A stretch of DNA of 64,000 nt from Alphaproteobacteria bacterium (lineage in GTDB: Bacteria; Pseudomonadota; Alphaproteobacteria; CAAHEQ01; UBA3637): assembly GCA_015062385.1 (NCBI GenBank), contig SUUT01000007.1, positions 1 to 64,000 on the forward strand. Reading direction: 5' to 3'. The notes beneath the pieces are model-generated. The model saw only the letters and a program-made list of their open reading frames with translations. It was not told the origin of the DNA and did no database searches. Made by a program: the position numbers and the translations under genes. Shown here in pieces: positions 30,363 through 40,221 of this stretch. The stretch's first letter is position 1. The number at the start of each line of letters is the position of its first letter.

Positions 30363-30402
30363 ATGTGCCACTTTAAACATAAATATACAAATAGGAAAAA
30401 AA

Positions 30403-31347
30403 ATGCATATTTTTAAACCGAATGATTTAAACCTGACAACTGCGGCAGAATATATCCAATCAGGCAAACTGGTTGCTTTTCCGACAGAAACTGTTTACGG
30501 ATTGGGAGCTAATGCGTTTGATAAAAAAGCCGTTACTGCTATTTTTGCAGCAAAAGAACGACCTTTTTTTGATCCTTTAATTTCCCATATTGCCGACATT
30601 GACTTTTTAAAAGAATATGCACATACAGATGAACGAACATTAGCTTTGGCACACCGATTTTCCCCAGGACCAATTACTTTTGTATTAAAACGCAAAGACA
30701 ATCGAGCCTCTTTGGATTTAGCCTGTGCCGGACTGCCACACATTGCTGTTCGCATTCCCAATCATCCGGTTGCTTTATCATTAATTCAAAAAAGCGGGGT
30801 TCCCATTGTTGCCCCATCGGCAAACAAATTTAAAACCGTCAGTCCAACAACGGCACAGCACGTTTTTGAGAGTCTCGGAAATAAAGTGGATATGATTTTA
30901 GACGGCGGGATCTGTCAAGTAGGCGTTGAATCAACCATTTTGGATATGACACAAAAAAACATCGTATTATTAAGAACCGGCGGAATTACTCCGGAAGATA
31001 TCGAAAACTTTTTAAATGAAAAAGTCATCTTACAAAATATAAGCACATCCAATCCGACTGCCCCCGGACAATTATTAAAACATTATGCCCCATCAAAACC
31101 ACTACGTATTAACGTATCTGTTCCACAGGCTGACGAATTTTTTATCGGTTTCGGACAAATGGATAATGTTCATTTAAATTTAAGCCAAACCGCCGATTTG
31201 AATGAAGCCGCCAGCAACTTATTCGCTTATTTACGACAAGCAGGTAATCAACAAGACTTTCCTAAAATAGCCATTGCCCCCATTCCTTTACACGGATTGG
31301 GATTAGCCATTAATGACCGCATCAAACGTGCTTCTTACCAAGAATAA
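30403..31347 (+). CDS. L-threonylcarbamoyladenylate synthase (Sua5/YwlC type)
   Basis: GKLVAFPTETVYGLGANAFDKKAVTAIFAAKERPFFDPLISHI; VPIVAPSANKFKTVSPTTAQHV; C-terminal Sua5-like extension. Confidence 0.93.
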   Translation: MHIFKPNDLNLTTAAEYIQSGKLVAFPTETVYGLGANAFDKKAVTAIFAAKERPFFDPLISHIADIDFLKEYAHTDERTLALAHRFSPGPITFVLKRKDNRASLDLACAGLPHIAVRIPNHPVALSLIQKSGVPIVAPSANKFKTVSPTTAQHVFESLGNKVDMILDGGICQVGVESTILDMTQKNIVLLRTGGITPEDIENFLNEKVILQNISTSNPTAPGQLLKHYAPSKPLRINVSVPQADEFFIGFGQMDNVHLNLSQTADLNEAASNLFAYLRQAGNQQDFPKIAIAPIPLHGLGLAINDRIKRASYQE

Positions 31348-31443
31348 AAAAATGAAGTATTTTTTAGCTTGACAGACCTTTAAAATGTTGTCATAATATA
31401 TATTATAATATGAATTAAAAAAAGTAAAAAAATATTTTTTCAC

Positions 31444-31472
31444 TTGTCAACATTACAAAAATAAAGTATAAT
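31444..31472 (+). promoter_or_regulatory. Putative sigma70-like promoter
   Basis: TTGTCA-N17-TATAAT. Confidence 0.6.
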
Positions 31473-31496
31473 AAAGAAAAATTAACGGAGGCAATC

Positions 31497-33893
31497 ATGA
31501 CAACACCAGCAGAACCATCTTTTCCGATTTATATCCAAAATTTAACCGAACAAAATATATCTGAAATAAGAAAATTTTGTGAAAGAAACAATTTGGTCAT
31601 GAGTGAACAACCACTTGGAAGCCAACGTCGATATTATAAAATCAGTGTTCCTCCCGGTGAGGCATTTAATGCTGAGGCATTTAATGAGGCAAAACAAGTC
31701 ATCCAAAGTTCGGCAACAAACTGGAGAGCCGTTAACTCAGGTAGAGTCTCATATGTAACATCTGAATCGTCACTAGAAAACGCTCAAAGAGGAGGAGGAG
31801 GAAGAAGAAGTGGAAGACGTGCATCGTCACTAGCAAACCCAGGGGACGTTGGGGGAACACCACCATCCACAACAGCAGAACCGGCAAACGGACAGAGACG
31901 ACGGGGAAGACGCCCTACTAAAGCTCCATCCGCTGTCGGAACACCCGAAGCAACAGCACAACAACCAAGAACGGGAACAGGACAAACTGCCCGCCCTGCT
32001 ACACCAGTACCGGAAGCTCCATCCGCTCCTCCAACATTAGGAGAAGCACCCATACCAGAACCGCTAAAGGGACCAACAATTCCAACACAAGAAATTGATA
32101 ATTTCGTAAGAGAATATGGTGACCCATTAGCTGATATTGAAAGAAATAGAGCACAAAGAGCAAATACCTCTCAAGTAAATAGAACACGAAGTGCAAACAG
32201 TTCTCGTCCGCGACCGCAAGCAGTTGATGTCGGTGTAAAAATAAATGAACCGATACCGGAACCAGGCTCTATGTATACGCCAAACGCAACATCTTCTGCC
32301 GCAACAGGAACGGGAACAGGAACAGGACAAACTGTCCGCCCTACTCCATCAGCACCCGCTCATACGATGACAGATGCGGAATTTACTCAGTTTCTTATGA
32401 GCAATGGACAAAGCCCTGTGCACCGGGCTGCAAGTAGAACACTTCAAGCTGCCGGTAAAGGCGCACGTATCGCCGGTCGAGTTGCAAAAGGCAGTGCCCC
32501 ATTCATTATGGCCATGGCAGCCGTTGATCCGGAAGGAACAGCCGAATTTATGGATGATGTTGCACACTTCCGAGTCGGCAAAATTGCAACGGATATGTAT
32601 GAAGGAGGAAAACAACTCGTTTTACATCCTATTGATACGGCATCAGCAATCTACGATGCAGCAGCACGCAAACTCGATCGACATTATGAAGGAACAGATG
32701 GATTTTTAGATGGTGCTGGCAGAACAGCAATGATCCCCGTACATGGCTTAGTTAACATCGGCAATGTAGAGTGGGCCTTTGTAGGAAGTGTCGGCGATGC
32801 ATCACAAGCTGGTATTAACTGGGTATTAGATGCGTGTGGTTCAAACACGGAATTGGTTCGTGAAGGCACATCCATGCGTGATTTTCAAAGAGATCCCCTT
32901 GAATTTTTCGGTAATATTTTTGCTCCGGCAAGACGGGATAGAACAACTGGTTTACGGTCAGATGACGACTTTAACACTCTTATTTTCCGTGGGGATACAA
33001 ATGCTTTTGCCGCTTACTTAAACACCGGTGTTAATGTAAATACCCGTATCGCCGGAGAACACGACGGTGGAAGTCACCACTATCAAACGGCATTTGCTCT
33101 TGCTATTGCCGAAGAGCAGTTTGATATAGCAAAAATCCTATTCGACCGACAAGACACAAATATTAATGCCATTAATGAATTTACAAAGGATACACCATTA
33201 ATAAATGCTATCCGATATACAGCACTGAATCAATACGAATCTGAATACTATACAGGAAAACCGGATATGAGTAACGCAACCGAAGCAGCACGAGCTAAAT
33301 ATCTCCAGGCCAATGCACTTATTCTGGGTATGATTAATGATAACCGTATTAATCTGAATGCTACAAACTGTTATGGACAAAGTGCCTTTTTATTTGCTGC
33401 TGAATGTGGCAATCTGGGATCAGTTCAAGCATTAGTTGCTAAAAATGCTGACATTCATCATACAAACATTTGGGGACAAAATGCCTTACACGTTGCTTGT
33501 TGTAATCAGTTAATGACAGCAGAACTGTTAAACTTAGGTATTGATGCTAATGCCAAAGATAGGGATGGCAACACGCCCCTCATGACAGCATTAGAAAAAA
33601 ATGAAGAAAATGGCGGACGAAATGATATAGCTGTTTGCTTGCTTATCAGTTATATGAATGAAGATGGATTAAAGGCATTAAGAGGCTCTGATAAACATTC
33701 TCAACTGTTAAATGAATGGCTTGAACGTTATCCGGATGTTAAAACAGTCATTGCGGAAATGAAAGATGAACATCCACTAAATCAAGATGCAACGTTTACT
33801 AGAGAATCTACTTTACAAACCATCTTATCTAATGCACAAGAACGTCAAGATTCCGATGTTGTACAAATACGTGGTGAAAATGAAAGGAATTAA
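31497..33893 (+). CDS. Large protein: low-complexity Pro/Arg/Thr-rich N-terminal region and C-terminal ankyrin repeats
   Basis: GRRSGRRAS..., TGTGTGQTVRPTPSAP; C-terminal NLNATNCYGQSAFLFAAECGNLGSVQALVAKNADIHHTNIWGQNALHVACC. Confidence 0.8.
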   Translation: MTTPAEPSFPIYIQNLTEQNISEIRKFCERNNLVMSEQPLGSQRRYYKISVPPGEAFNAEAFNEAKQVIQSSATNWRAVNSGRVSYVTSESSLENAQRGGGGRRSGRRASSLANPGDVGGTPPSTTAEPANGQRRRGRRPTKAPSAVGTPEATAQQPRTGTGQTARPATPVPEAPSAPPTLGEAPIPEPLKGPTIPTQEIDNFVREYGDPLADIERNRAQRANTSQVNRTRSANSSRPRPQAVDVGVKINEPIPEPGSMYTPNATSSAATGTGTGTGQTVRPTPSAPAHTMTDAEFTQFLMSNGQSPVHRAASRTLQAAGKGARIAGRVAKGSAPFIMAMAAVDPEGTAEFMDDVAHFRVGKIATDMYEGGKQLVLHPIDTASAIYDAAARKLDRHYEGTDGFLDGAGRTAMIPVHGLVNIGNVEWAFVGSVGDASQAGINWVLDACGSNTELVREGTSMRDFQRDPLEFFGNIFAPARRDRTTGLRSDDDFNTLIFRGDTNAFAAYLNTGVNVNTRIAGEHDGGSHHYQTAFALAIAEEQFDIAKILFDRQDTNINAINEFTKDTPLINAIRYTALNQYESEYYTGKPDMSNATEAARAKYLQANALILGMINDNRINLNATNCYGQSAFLFAAECGNLGSVQALVAKNADIHHTNIWGQNALHVACCNQLMTAELLNLGIDANAKDRDGNTPLMTALEKNEENGGRNDIAVCLLISYMNEDGLKALRGSDKHSQLLNEWLERYPDVKTVIAEMKDEHPLNQDATFTRESTLQTILSNAQERQDSDVVQIRGENERN

Positions 33894-33908
33894 ATTTTAC
33901 ATCATCCC

Positions 33909-33946
33909 ACACACCGATATCGAACTAAATCCGATATCGGTGTGTT
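33909..33946 (+). terminator. Strong inverted repeat, probable terminator
   Basis: cacaccgatatcg-aactaaatc-cgatatcggtgtg; no long T-run. Confidence 0.5.
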
Positions 33947-33980
33947 CATTTGATATATTTACAATATATTTCAAGAAACA

Positions 33981-34009
33981 TTGACGATATTATTTTTTTC
34001 TGATATAAT
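33981..34009 (+). promoter_or_regulatory. Putative sigma70-like promoter
   Basis: TTGACG-N17-TATAAT. Confidence 0.6.
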
Positions 34010-34041
34010 GCTTTTATTCCACATTTCAAACGGCAATTACA

Positions 34042-35685
34042 ATGGCAAAAAAAAAATCAACTTACGAATTAATTAAAAAACAAAACGGGGAAACCTTTGC
34101 ACAAGCAATTCGTGAAACAGATGAAAGTATTTTTTACATCCCAAACATCGTAAGCATTGTAAAATATGCCGGCAGAAAAGCAGAACCGATTATTCCTTTT
34201 CTTATTTCATTGAAACAAATAGATTTTAATGAAATTAAAACTGGAAAAACACCTTTTGAATTGCTTGCCGAAGCCGGTTATACCTCTTTTGTTGCTGATA
34301 CACTTGAAAAGCAAAATTCAATCCGACATTATTTCCAACAAGATGAAGAGTTGTGTACATTTAATGACAAGCATCGATTTGAAAACTATTATATTATTCA
34401 TGCCGTTAAACATAATGCCCACTTATTAAAACGAAAAAACTTTGCACATCCTGACAGACAAGATGAATACGGCACTAGTGTTATTTCCATACAATTATTA
34501 AAACGAGGCGGTCTTATCAAAATTACAAATCGATACAATCATCAAGTAGAAAATCAGGACAGCACTTTTGACAATAATCCTGACAATATTATTGAAGGGT
34601 TATCCTATGCTTTGCGAGATTATTTTCAAGTAGATTTTGCAACCCGATTAACAGGTGTTCCAAACGGATATATACTTGTCAACAATTGTCCGATAAAATA
34701 TAATTCTGAAATAAATAATGTTTATTTTGGCGATTCTTTTTATGTAAAAGACGACACAATAACCGATATCAATTCGGATTTTCAATACATTCTGAATAAT
34801 TGTTTTATATTAGATTTAAAAGAAAAAAAAGTTCTAAATCCGGCCAATATCGATGACTGTTTTGCAGAAGTTTTAACCGCTGAAATAAAAGGAAAAAAAT
34901 TAAAATTTATTAAAACCGAAAACAATACACAGCGATTATATGCCGATAATATACAAATTTTAGAAATGAAAGACGGATATATTACAGATATTTATCTGCC
35001 CCACACAACACACATTGGGGATAATTTCTTATCAACCGATACACATGTGCAAAATTTTTCAGCCCCAAAAGTTCGAACAGTTGGCAACCGTTTCTTAGCA
35101 AGCCGTACACAAATGAACAGTTGTTCATTATACAATGTACGTGTTATCGGTAATCAATTCTTATATAAAATGAATGGATTTAAAGAGATATCTTATCCCA
35201 AAGTTCAAATAATCGGTTCCGATTTTATGCCGAATAACACAAAAGGAAAGACACTTTATTTACCCAATGTACGAATTATCAAAGATAATTTTTTACAAAA
35301 CAATAATAATGTTATCAATGGGTATTTTCCGTATTTGCAACAAATCGGAAATAATTTTATGCCCTACAATTATCAAGCAAAAAAAATGTACATACCCGAA
35401 GTAAAGATAATCGGAAACAATTTTTTAGCAATGGGTGTTCAATTAATCGAAATATATACTGCCGAACTAGCCTGTATCGGACATAACGCTCTACGGGATT
35501 CGGAAAATATAAGCAAATTTTATGCCCCTAAACTATCGCAAACAGGAAATAATTTTTTAATTTCACATCCTCAACGGAATACATTGTTGAAAAACAGAGC
35601 CATTTCATTTAAACCAACCGTTAAAGAACCAAAATCATCCAACAACCTGATTTTATTTCACACACAAAACACACCCGAAATGTAA
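34042..35685 (+). CDS. LRR-like (BspA/LRR_5-type) repeat protein
   Basis: Recurrent about 23-aa unit: APKVRTVGNRFLASRTQMNSCSLYNVRVIGNQFLYKMNGFKEISYPKVQIIGSDFMPNNTKGKTLYLPNVRIIKDNFL... Confidence 0.75.
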   Translation: MAKKKSTYELIKKQNGETFAQAIRETDESIFYIPNIVSIVKYAGRKAEPIIPFLISLKQIDFNEIKTGKTPFELLAEAGYTSFVADTLEKQNSIRHYFQQDEELCTFNDKHRFENYYIIHAVKHNAHLLKRKNFAHPDRQDEYGTSVISIQLLKRGGLIKITNRYNHQVENQDSTFDNNPDNIIEGLSYALRDYFQVDFATRLTGVPNGYILVNNCPIKYNSEINNVYFGDSFYVKDDTITDINSDFQYILNNCFILDLKEKKVLNPANIDDCFAEVLTAEIKGKKLKFIKTENNTQRLYADNIQILEMKDGYITDIYLPHTTHIGDNFLSTDTHVQNFSAPKVRTVGNRFLASRTQMNSCSLYNVRVIGNQFLYKMNGFKEISYPKVQIIGSDFMPNNTKGKTLYLPNVRIIKDNFLQNNNNVINGYFPYLQQIGNNFMPYNYQAKKMYIPEVKIIGNNFLAMGVQLIEIYTAELACIGHNALRDSENISKFYAPKLSQTGNNFLISHPQRNTLLKNRAISFKPTVKEPKSSNNLILFHTQNTPEM

Positions 35686-35761
35686 TCAAGTTTTCAATTC
35701 ATCAAACAAGCTCTTTACGGTTTTAGGAAAGAACAAGTTTTTATTACCGCTTGTGTTTTAT

Positions 35762-35793
35762 AAAAAACGCCCTGCATACAGCAAAGCGTTTTT
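35762..35793 (-). terminator. Intrinsic terminator for minus-strand gene
   Basis: minus: aaaaacgctttgctgtatgcagggcgtttttt. Confidence 0.65.
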
Positions 35794-35813
35794 CAATATA
35801 AGGAAGAAAGATG

Positions 35814-36935
35814 TTACAATTCTGTTCGACAATCATCTCCGCCCCAACCGGATATGCATTCACACCACGTTTCGCCATTCACGTCACGTAAAATACCGGT
35901 GGAATGAGAATAGTATCCAGGCTCTAAAACCATACCACATGGTTTGGCCTTTGCATCTTCTTCTTCACAATATTTGCCGGTATATCCTTCATAACACATA
36001 CATTGTCCATAACCATACATTGTTCCATTTCCATTGCATTCGGGCTTTTCAACCGTTTTAAATTCACAATGAGTTCCCCAATATCCTTCTTTACAATGAC
36101 AACCAGATCCCCAACCCCAATTAATTGCCCCTTCCCATCCATAATAGGAATTTCCATTGCATACATCTTGTGAATTATATTCCAATTCACAATGTTCACC
36201 ATAATATCCTGCTTCACAGGATGAGCACTCACATTTTTCCGTCCAATCCAGTACTCGTCCTCGTCCACTACAATAATTCTCTTTCGTACAATCTGCATCC
36301 GTAAAACAATTACCGGCAGAATCTTGTGTTTTATAGCCCAATGATGTATCACACCGATTACATAATTTTCCCGTATATCCTGTATCACAAACGCAAGAAT
36401 CCCCTTCTAATCTGCCATGCATTCCGCAATTTAACAATGTCGGCGTTTCTTCTTCCGGCGTTTCATCATCCGTATTTCCGGAATCATCCGTATATTCAAC
36501 GCTTTCGCCCGTCAAATCATTTTTAATCGTATAAATAATTGCCCCACATATTTCTGCTGTTTCTCCCTCTACACGAATCGTATCCACCAATTTCATTTCT
36601 ACCTGCTTTAATTGATTACAATCTTCTTTCGGCACATTTAATACCGATACTTCAAAATAATCGGCATATCCAACTGCCTGATAGGCATATCCCATTCTTA
36701 ACGTTGCATTTTCTTCACTTAATATTTCTCCCGCTGTCATTTCTTCCAGTCGCTGAATTTTTAAACCCGTATCATAGGCAATAATATTTAACTCGTTGAC
36801 GATTTCATTCACACGATATTTCATCATGCCGAATTTATATCCCATAATACCTCCGACACTTAACATCCCAATAACCGCCAATACGCCCAGCATTTCTACC
36901 ATACTCCGACCGGTTTCATTGATTTTAATTTGCAT
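35814..36935 (-). CDS. Prepilin-like N-terminus fused to EGF-like Cys-rich ectodomain
   Basis: MQIKINETG|RSMVEMLGVLAVIGMLSVGGIMGYKFG; EGF-like CxxGYTGKYCEE, CKEGYWGTHCEF. Start chosen at ATG 36935 with SD aaagggag. Confidence 0.8.
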   Translation of the reverse strand: MQIKINETGRSMVEMLGVLAVIGMLSVGGIMGYKFGMMKYRVNEIVNELNIIAYDTGLKIQRLEEMTAGEILSEENATLRMGYAYQAVGYADYFEVSVLNVPKEDCNQLKQVEMKLVDTIRVEGETAEICGAIIYTIKNDLTGESVEYTDDSGNTDDETPEEETPTLLNCGMHGRLEGDSCVCDTGYTGKLCNRCDTSLGYKTQDSAGNCFTDADCTKENYCSGRGRVLDWTEKCECSSCEAGYYGEHCELEYNSQDVCNGNSYYGWEGAINWGWGSGCHCKEGYWGTHCEFKTVEKPECNGNGTMYGYGQCMCYEGYTGKYCEEEDAKAKPCGMVLEPGYYSHSTGILRDVNGETWCECISGWGGDDCRTEL

Positions 36936-36973
36936 ATTCTTCTCCCTTTTTACAGTTGCACATATATACATAC

Positions 36974-37130
36974 TGTAATAAAAGGGACCTTTTTTTCCCT
37001 ATGCAAAACGCAAAAATCAGATTTTTAAGAAAATGAAAGATTATTGTTTGAGTTGAATTATTTAGTCAAAATCAAAAAAAATCCCAAAATGTGAAAAAAA
37101 GTGTTGCATTTATACCTCCCTTTTTTTACA
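36974..37130 (-). promoter_or_regulatory. 157-bp dispersed leader element, copy C (uORF 37062-37109)
   Basis: Same length and inverted ends as the other copies; similarity to copy B continues to about 37235 (TTGAACTTGTTTCA.ATTCTCGGG). Confidence 0.8.
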
Positions 37131-37442
37131 GATAGATACTTTTATATAATTATTATTGTTGGCTTCTTATATTTATTTCTATATTCTTTTTACACTTCCC
37201 CTCAATCTGAACTTGTTTCAAATTCTCGGGAAGAAGTAAAACAAATATTTCGCCATTATCATCACACAATCTCAGGTCAGAGTCCGAAGTGACATTTTTC
37301 TAATAATGGTAATGTACGAGTACATCTAAGGGTTTCTCTCTTTACCGTCAAAATATTGCGCCAATACATCCCTTTTTTATGTCAAAAACACCACAGGAAC
37401 CGATTCCTGTTTACTGTATTATCATGATATTATAAAAAAACT

Positions 37443-38870
37443 TTATTTAATAAATGCATTCAACAATCGGACACCCCAACCACTGGAACCTTTGGGACAA
37501 GTCGGAGTTCCTTTTTCAGAACTATCTACACCGGCGATATCCAAATGAGCCCAAACAGTATCTTCTTTTATAAATCGCCCCAAAAAACACGCAGCCGTAC
37601 TACCGCCGGCATATCGTCCACCGATGTTCTTCATATCAGCAATCGGAGAATCCAACATCTTGTTGTACGCCTTATTCATCGGCAATCGCCAGAGATGTTC
37701 ACCGGTTTCCTGACCGGCAGTTGTTAAATTATCAGCCAATACATCATTATTTGCAAACAAACCGGCATATTCTTCACCCAAAGCCATCATAACGGCACCG
37801 GTTAACGTTGCCAAATCAACAATTTTTTTCACACCGTAAGTTGATTGCATATACCACAAACAATCACCCAAAACCAAACGACCTTCGGCATCAGTATTTA
37901 ATATTTCAACTGTTTGTCCGGACAGAGATGTAACAATATCCCCAGGTCTGGTCGCTGTACCGGAAGGCATATTTTCAACCAATCCGACAATACCGATAAT
38001 ATTTTGCTTTACCTGACGCAAAGCAAATGAACGCATGGTTGCAGTCACAACAGCAGCACCGGTCATATCCTGTTTCATATCACCCATATTTGCCCCTGGT
38101 TTTAAAGAAATACCACCGGAATCAAATGTCACACCTTTTCCGACCAAACCCAAATCAAATGTTTTCTTTTTGGGATTCCCTATCCATTTCATAACAGCAA
38201 CCCGCGGTTCATTTGCCGACCCTTGAGCAACAGATAAAAGCATTCCAAATTTTTTTGCTTTTAATTCTTTTACTGTTAAAATATCAACAGATAATCCGGA
38301 ATTGGACAAATCCTTAATTTTATCAGCAAAAATTTTAGGCGTTAAGGCATTTGCCGGTTCACTGCACAAATCCCGAGCCAAATAAACCGATTCGGCAATA
38401 ATTTGCTTTTCTTGAAATAATTTTTTTGCTTGTGCCGGATTATCCGTAATAAACGTCATTTTTTTTAATTTTAATTTCTTATCCGCCGTTTCTTTAGTCA
38501 AATATTTATCAAAGCGATAACTGCCTAGCAACAGTCCGAAGGCAACTTGAACAACTTCATTAACCGAATCGGTCGCCGGATAATAAACAGCCGTCTCATC
38601 TTCCTTTACAGCGGAGACTAAATTACCACCTAAATTTTGAAACGTTAAATCAGCTTCATCTTTAACACCGGCAATAATCGTTTTACCGGCAGATCCCCAA
38701 ACAGTCATTATTTTTTCAGATTGGGCAACAAATTTACTTTGTTTTAAAGCATTTTGAATAATTTTCAAATCGGCATTTGATAATTCAGAATTTTTTACTT
38801 TACCATTAACTGTCGCAAATACAAACACATCTGATGATTTAACACTTTTAGCGAAAGAAACCGTAATCAT
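37443..38870 (-). CDS. pepA: Leucyl aminopeptidase (M17)
   Basis: VGKGVTFDSGGISLKPGANMGDMKQDMTGAA; NTDAEGRLVLGDCLWY. Confidence 0.95.
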   Translation of the reverse strand: MITVSFAKSVKSSDVFVFATVNGKVKNSELSNADLKIIQNALKQSKFVAQSEKIMTVWGSAGKTIIAGVKDEADLTFQNLGGNLVSAVKEDETAVYYPATDSVNEVVQVAFGLLLGSYRFDKYLTKETADKKLKLKKMTFITDNPAQAKKLFQEKQIIAESVYLARDLCSEPANALTPKIFADKIKDLSNSGLSVDILTVKELKAKKFGMLLSVAQGSANEPRVAVMKWIGNPKKKTFDLGLVGKGVTFDSGGISLKPGANMGDMKQDMTGAAVVTATMRSFALRQVKQNIIGIVGLVENMPSGTATRPGDIVTSLSGQTVEILNTDAEGRLVLGDCLWYMQSTYGVKKIVDLATLTGAVMMALGEEYAGLFANNDVLADNLTTAGQETGEHLWRLPMNKAYNKMLDSPIADMKNIGGRYAGGSTAACFLGRFIKEDTVWAHLDIAGVDSSEKGTPTCPKGSSGWGVRLLNAFIK

Positions 38871-39015
38871 TATTCCCCCTTTTTAATTCAATTATATCTA
38901 TCAGCAGTATACCAATATTTTTAAAAAGGGCAAATAATTTTTTACAAAAGCAGTGCCCAAAAAAGGATTTTAATAACATATTTATACTTTTTTATAAAAA
39001 AGAAGCAAAATTAAC

Positions 39016-39042
39016 TTGACAAAGAACAAAAAAAGGTATAAA
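39016..39042 (+). promoter_or_regulatory. Putative promoter of tRNA-Pro
   Basis: TTGACA-N15-TATAAA, about 20 bp before the tRNA. Confidence 0.55.
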
Positions 39043-39061
39043 AAGCACTTACAAAACAGGA

Positions 39062-39138
39062 CGGAATGTAGCTCAGCCTGGTAGAGTACTACGTTCGGGA
39101 CGTAGGGGCCAAGGGTTCGAATCCCTTCATTCCGACCA
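39062..39138 (+). tRNA. tRNA-Pro(CGG)
   Basis: CGGAATG...CATTCCG-A-CCA acceptor, anticodon arm ctacg-ttCGGga-cgtag, T-arm aaggGTTCGAATccctt; CCA encoded. Confidence 0.95.
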
Positions 39139-39955
39139 TTGAAAAAACGCCGAAAGGCGTTTTTTTTATGGGCGAATAAGAAGGGGATAAGAACCCGCAA
39201 AGGGTTCGGTCGCGAGCCGATGCGAGCGGACGTCCAAAGGACGGTCTGAGCAAAGCGAAGACGAGGACAAGTTTTGTCCGAGCAATCCCTTCATTCCGAC
39301 CATTGAAAAAACGCCGAAAGGCGTTTTTTTATGGGCGAATAAGAAGGGGATAAGAACCCGCAAAGGGTTCGGTCGCGAGCCGATGCGAGCGGACGTCCAA
39401 AGGACGGTCTGAGCAAAGCGAAGACGAGGACAAGTTTTGTCCGAGCAATCCCTTCATTCCGACCATTGAAAAAACGCCGAAAGGCGTTTTTTTTATGAGC
39501 GAATAGGAAGGGGATAAGAACCCGCAAAGGGTTCGGTCGCGAGCCGATGCGAGCGGACGTCCGAAGGACGGTCTGAGCAAAGCGAAGACGAGGACAAGTT
39601 TTGTCCGAGCAATCCTAACATTCCGACCATTGAAAAAGCACCGAAAGGCGTTTTTTTTATGAGCGAATAAGAAGGGAATAAGAACCCGCAAAGGGTTCGG
39701 TCGCGAGCCGATGCGAGCGGACGTCCGAAGGACGGTCTGAGCAAAGCGAAGACGAGGACAAGTTTTGTCCGAGCAATCCTAACATTCCGACCATTGAAAA
39801 AGCGCCGAAAGGCGTTTTTTTTATGAGCGAATAAGAAGGGGATAAGAACCCGCAAAGGGTTCGGTCGCGAGCCGATGCGAGCGGACGTCCGAAGGACGGT
39901 CTGAACGAAGTGAAGACGAGGACAAACATGTCCGAGTAATCCCAACATTTAGACC
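39131..39955. repeat. Five tandem 163-164-bp units beginning with the tRNA-Pro 3' end and containing several hairpins and an intrinsic terminator
   Basis: TCCGACCATTG at 39131, 39295, 39458, 39622 and 39786; degenerate end at about 39949. Confidence 0.95.
39143..39171 (+). terminator. tRNA-Pro intrinsic terminator (repeated in every unit)
   Basis: aaaaaacgccgaaaggcgtttttttt, GNRA loop. Confidence 0.85.
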
Positions 39956-40221
39956 ATTTATTTTTGATAACCCATTGGAAACAATTGGTTATTTTTTTGC
40001 TTTTTTGCCTCAAAATTAAAAAAAATGATAAAAGTTCAAAATAGTGAGACGAAATATAGGCAAGAATTACTATACAAGACTCCATTTAAGACATCATATA
40101 CAGTCTACAAAAGAGCATTAAGAAAAATAAACAAATTATAAACCTAACACAAATTGGGGATGAATGATTAATATTAAGAATTGATAGATGTAGAAAGATT
40201 TAGATTGCCAACATATTTAAA

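Noticed and set aside
31784-32330. Antisense and alternate-frame ORFs in the low-complexity part of the 798-aa ankyrin protein
   Set aside because: Low-complexity composition; no SD or promoter; the sense frame has clear downstream ankyrin repeats.
39131-39955. CRISPR array
   Set aside because: Units are contiguous and nearly identical over all 164 bp, with no variable spacers and no cas genes.
38982-40085. Minus-strand ORFs such as MRVLIPFLFAHKKNAFRRFFNGRNEGI... (several overlapping, 72-151 aa)
   Set aside because: They are translations of the tandem tRNA-Pro-associated hairpin repeats; repeated ORFs follow from the non-multiple-of-3 unit length, with no SD and overlap with the tRNA.
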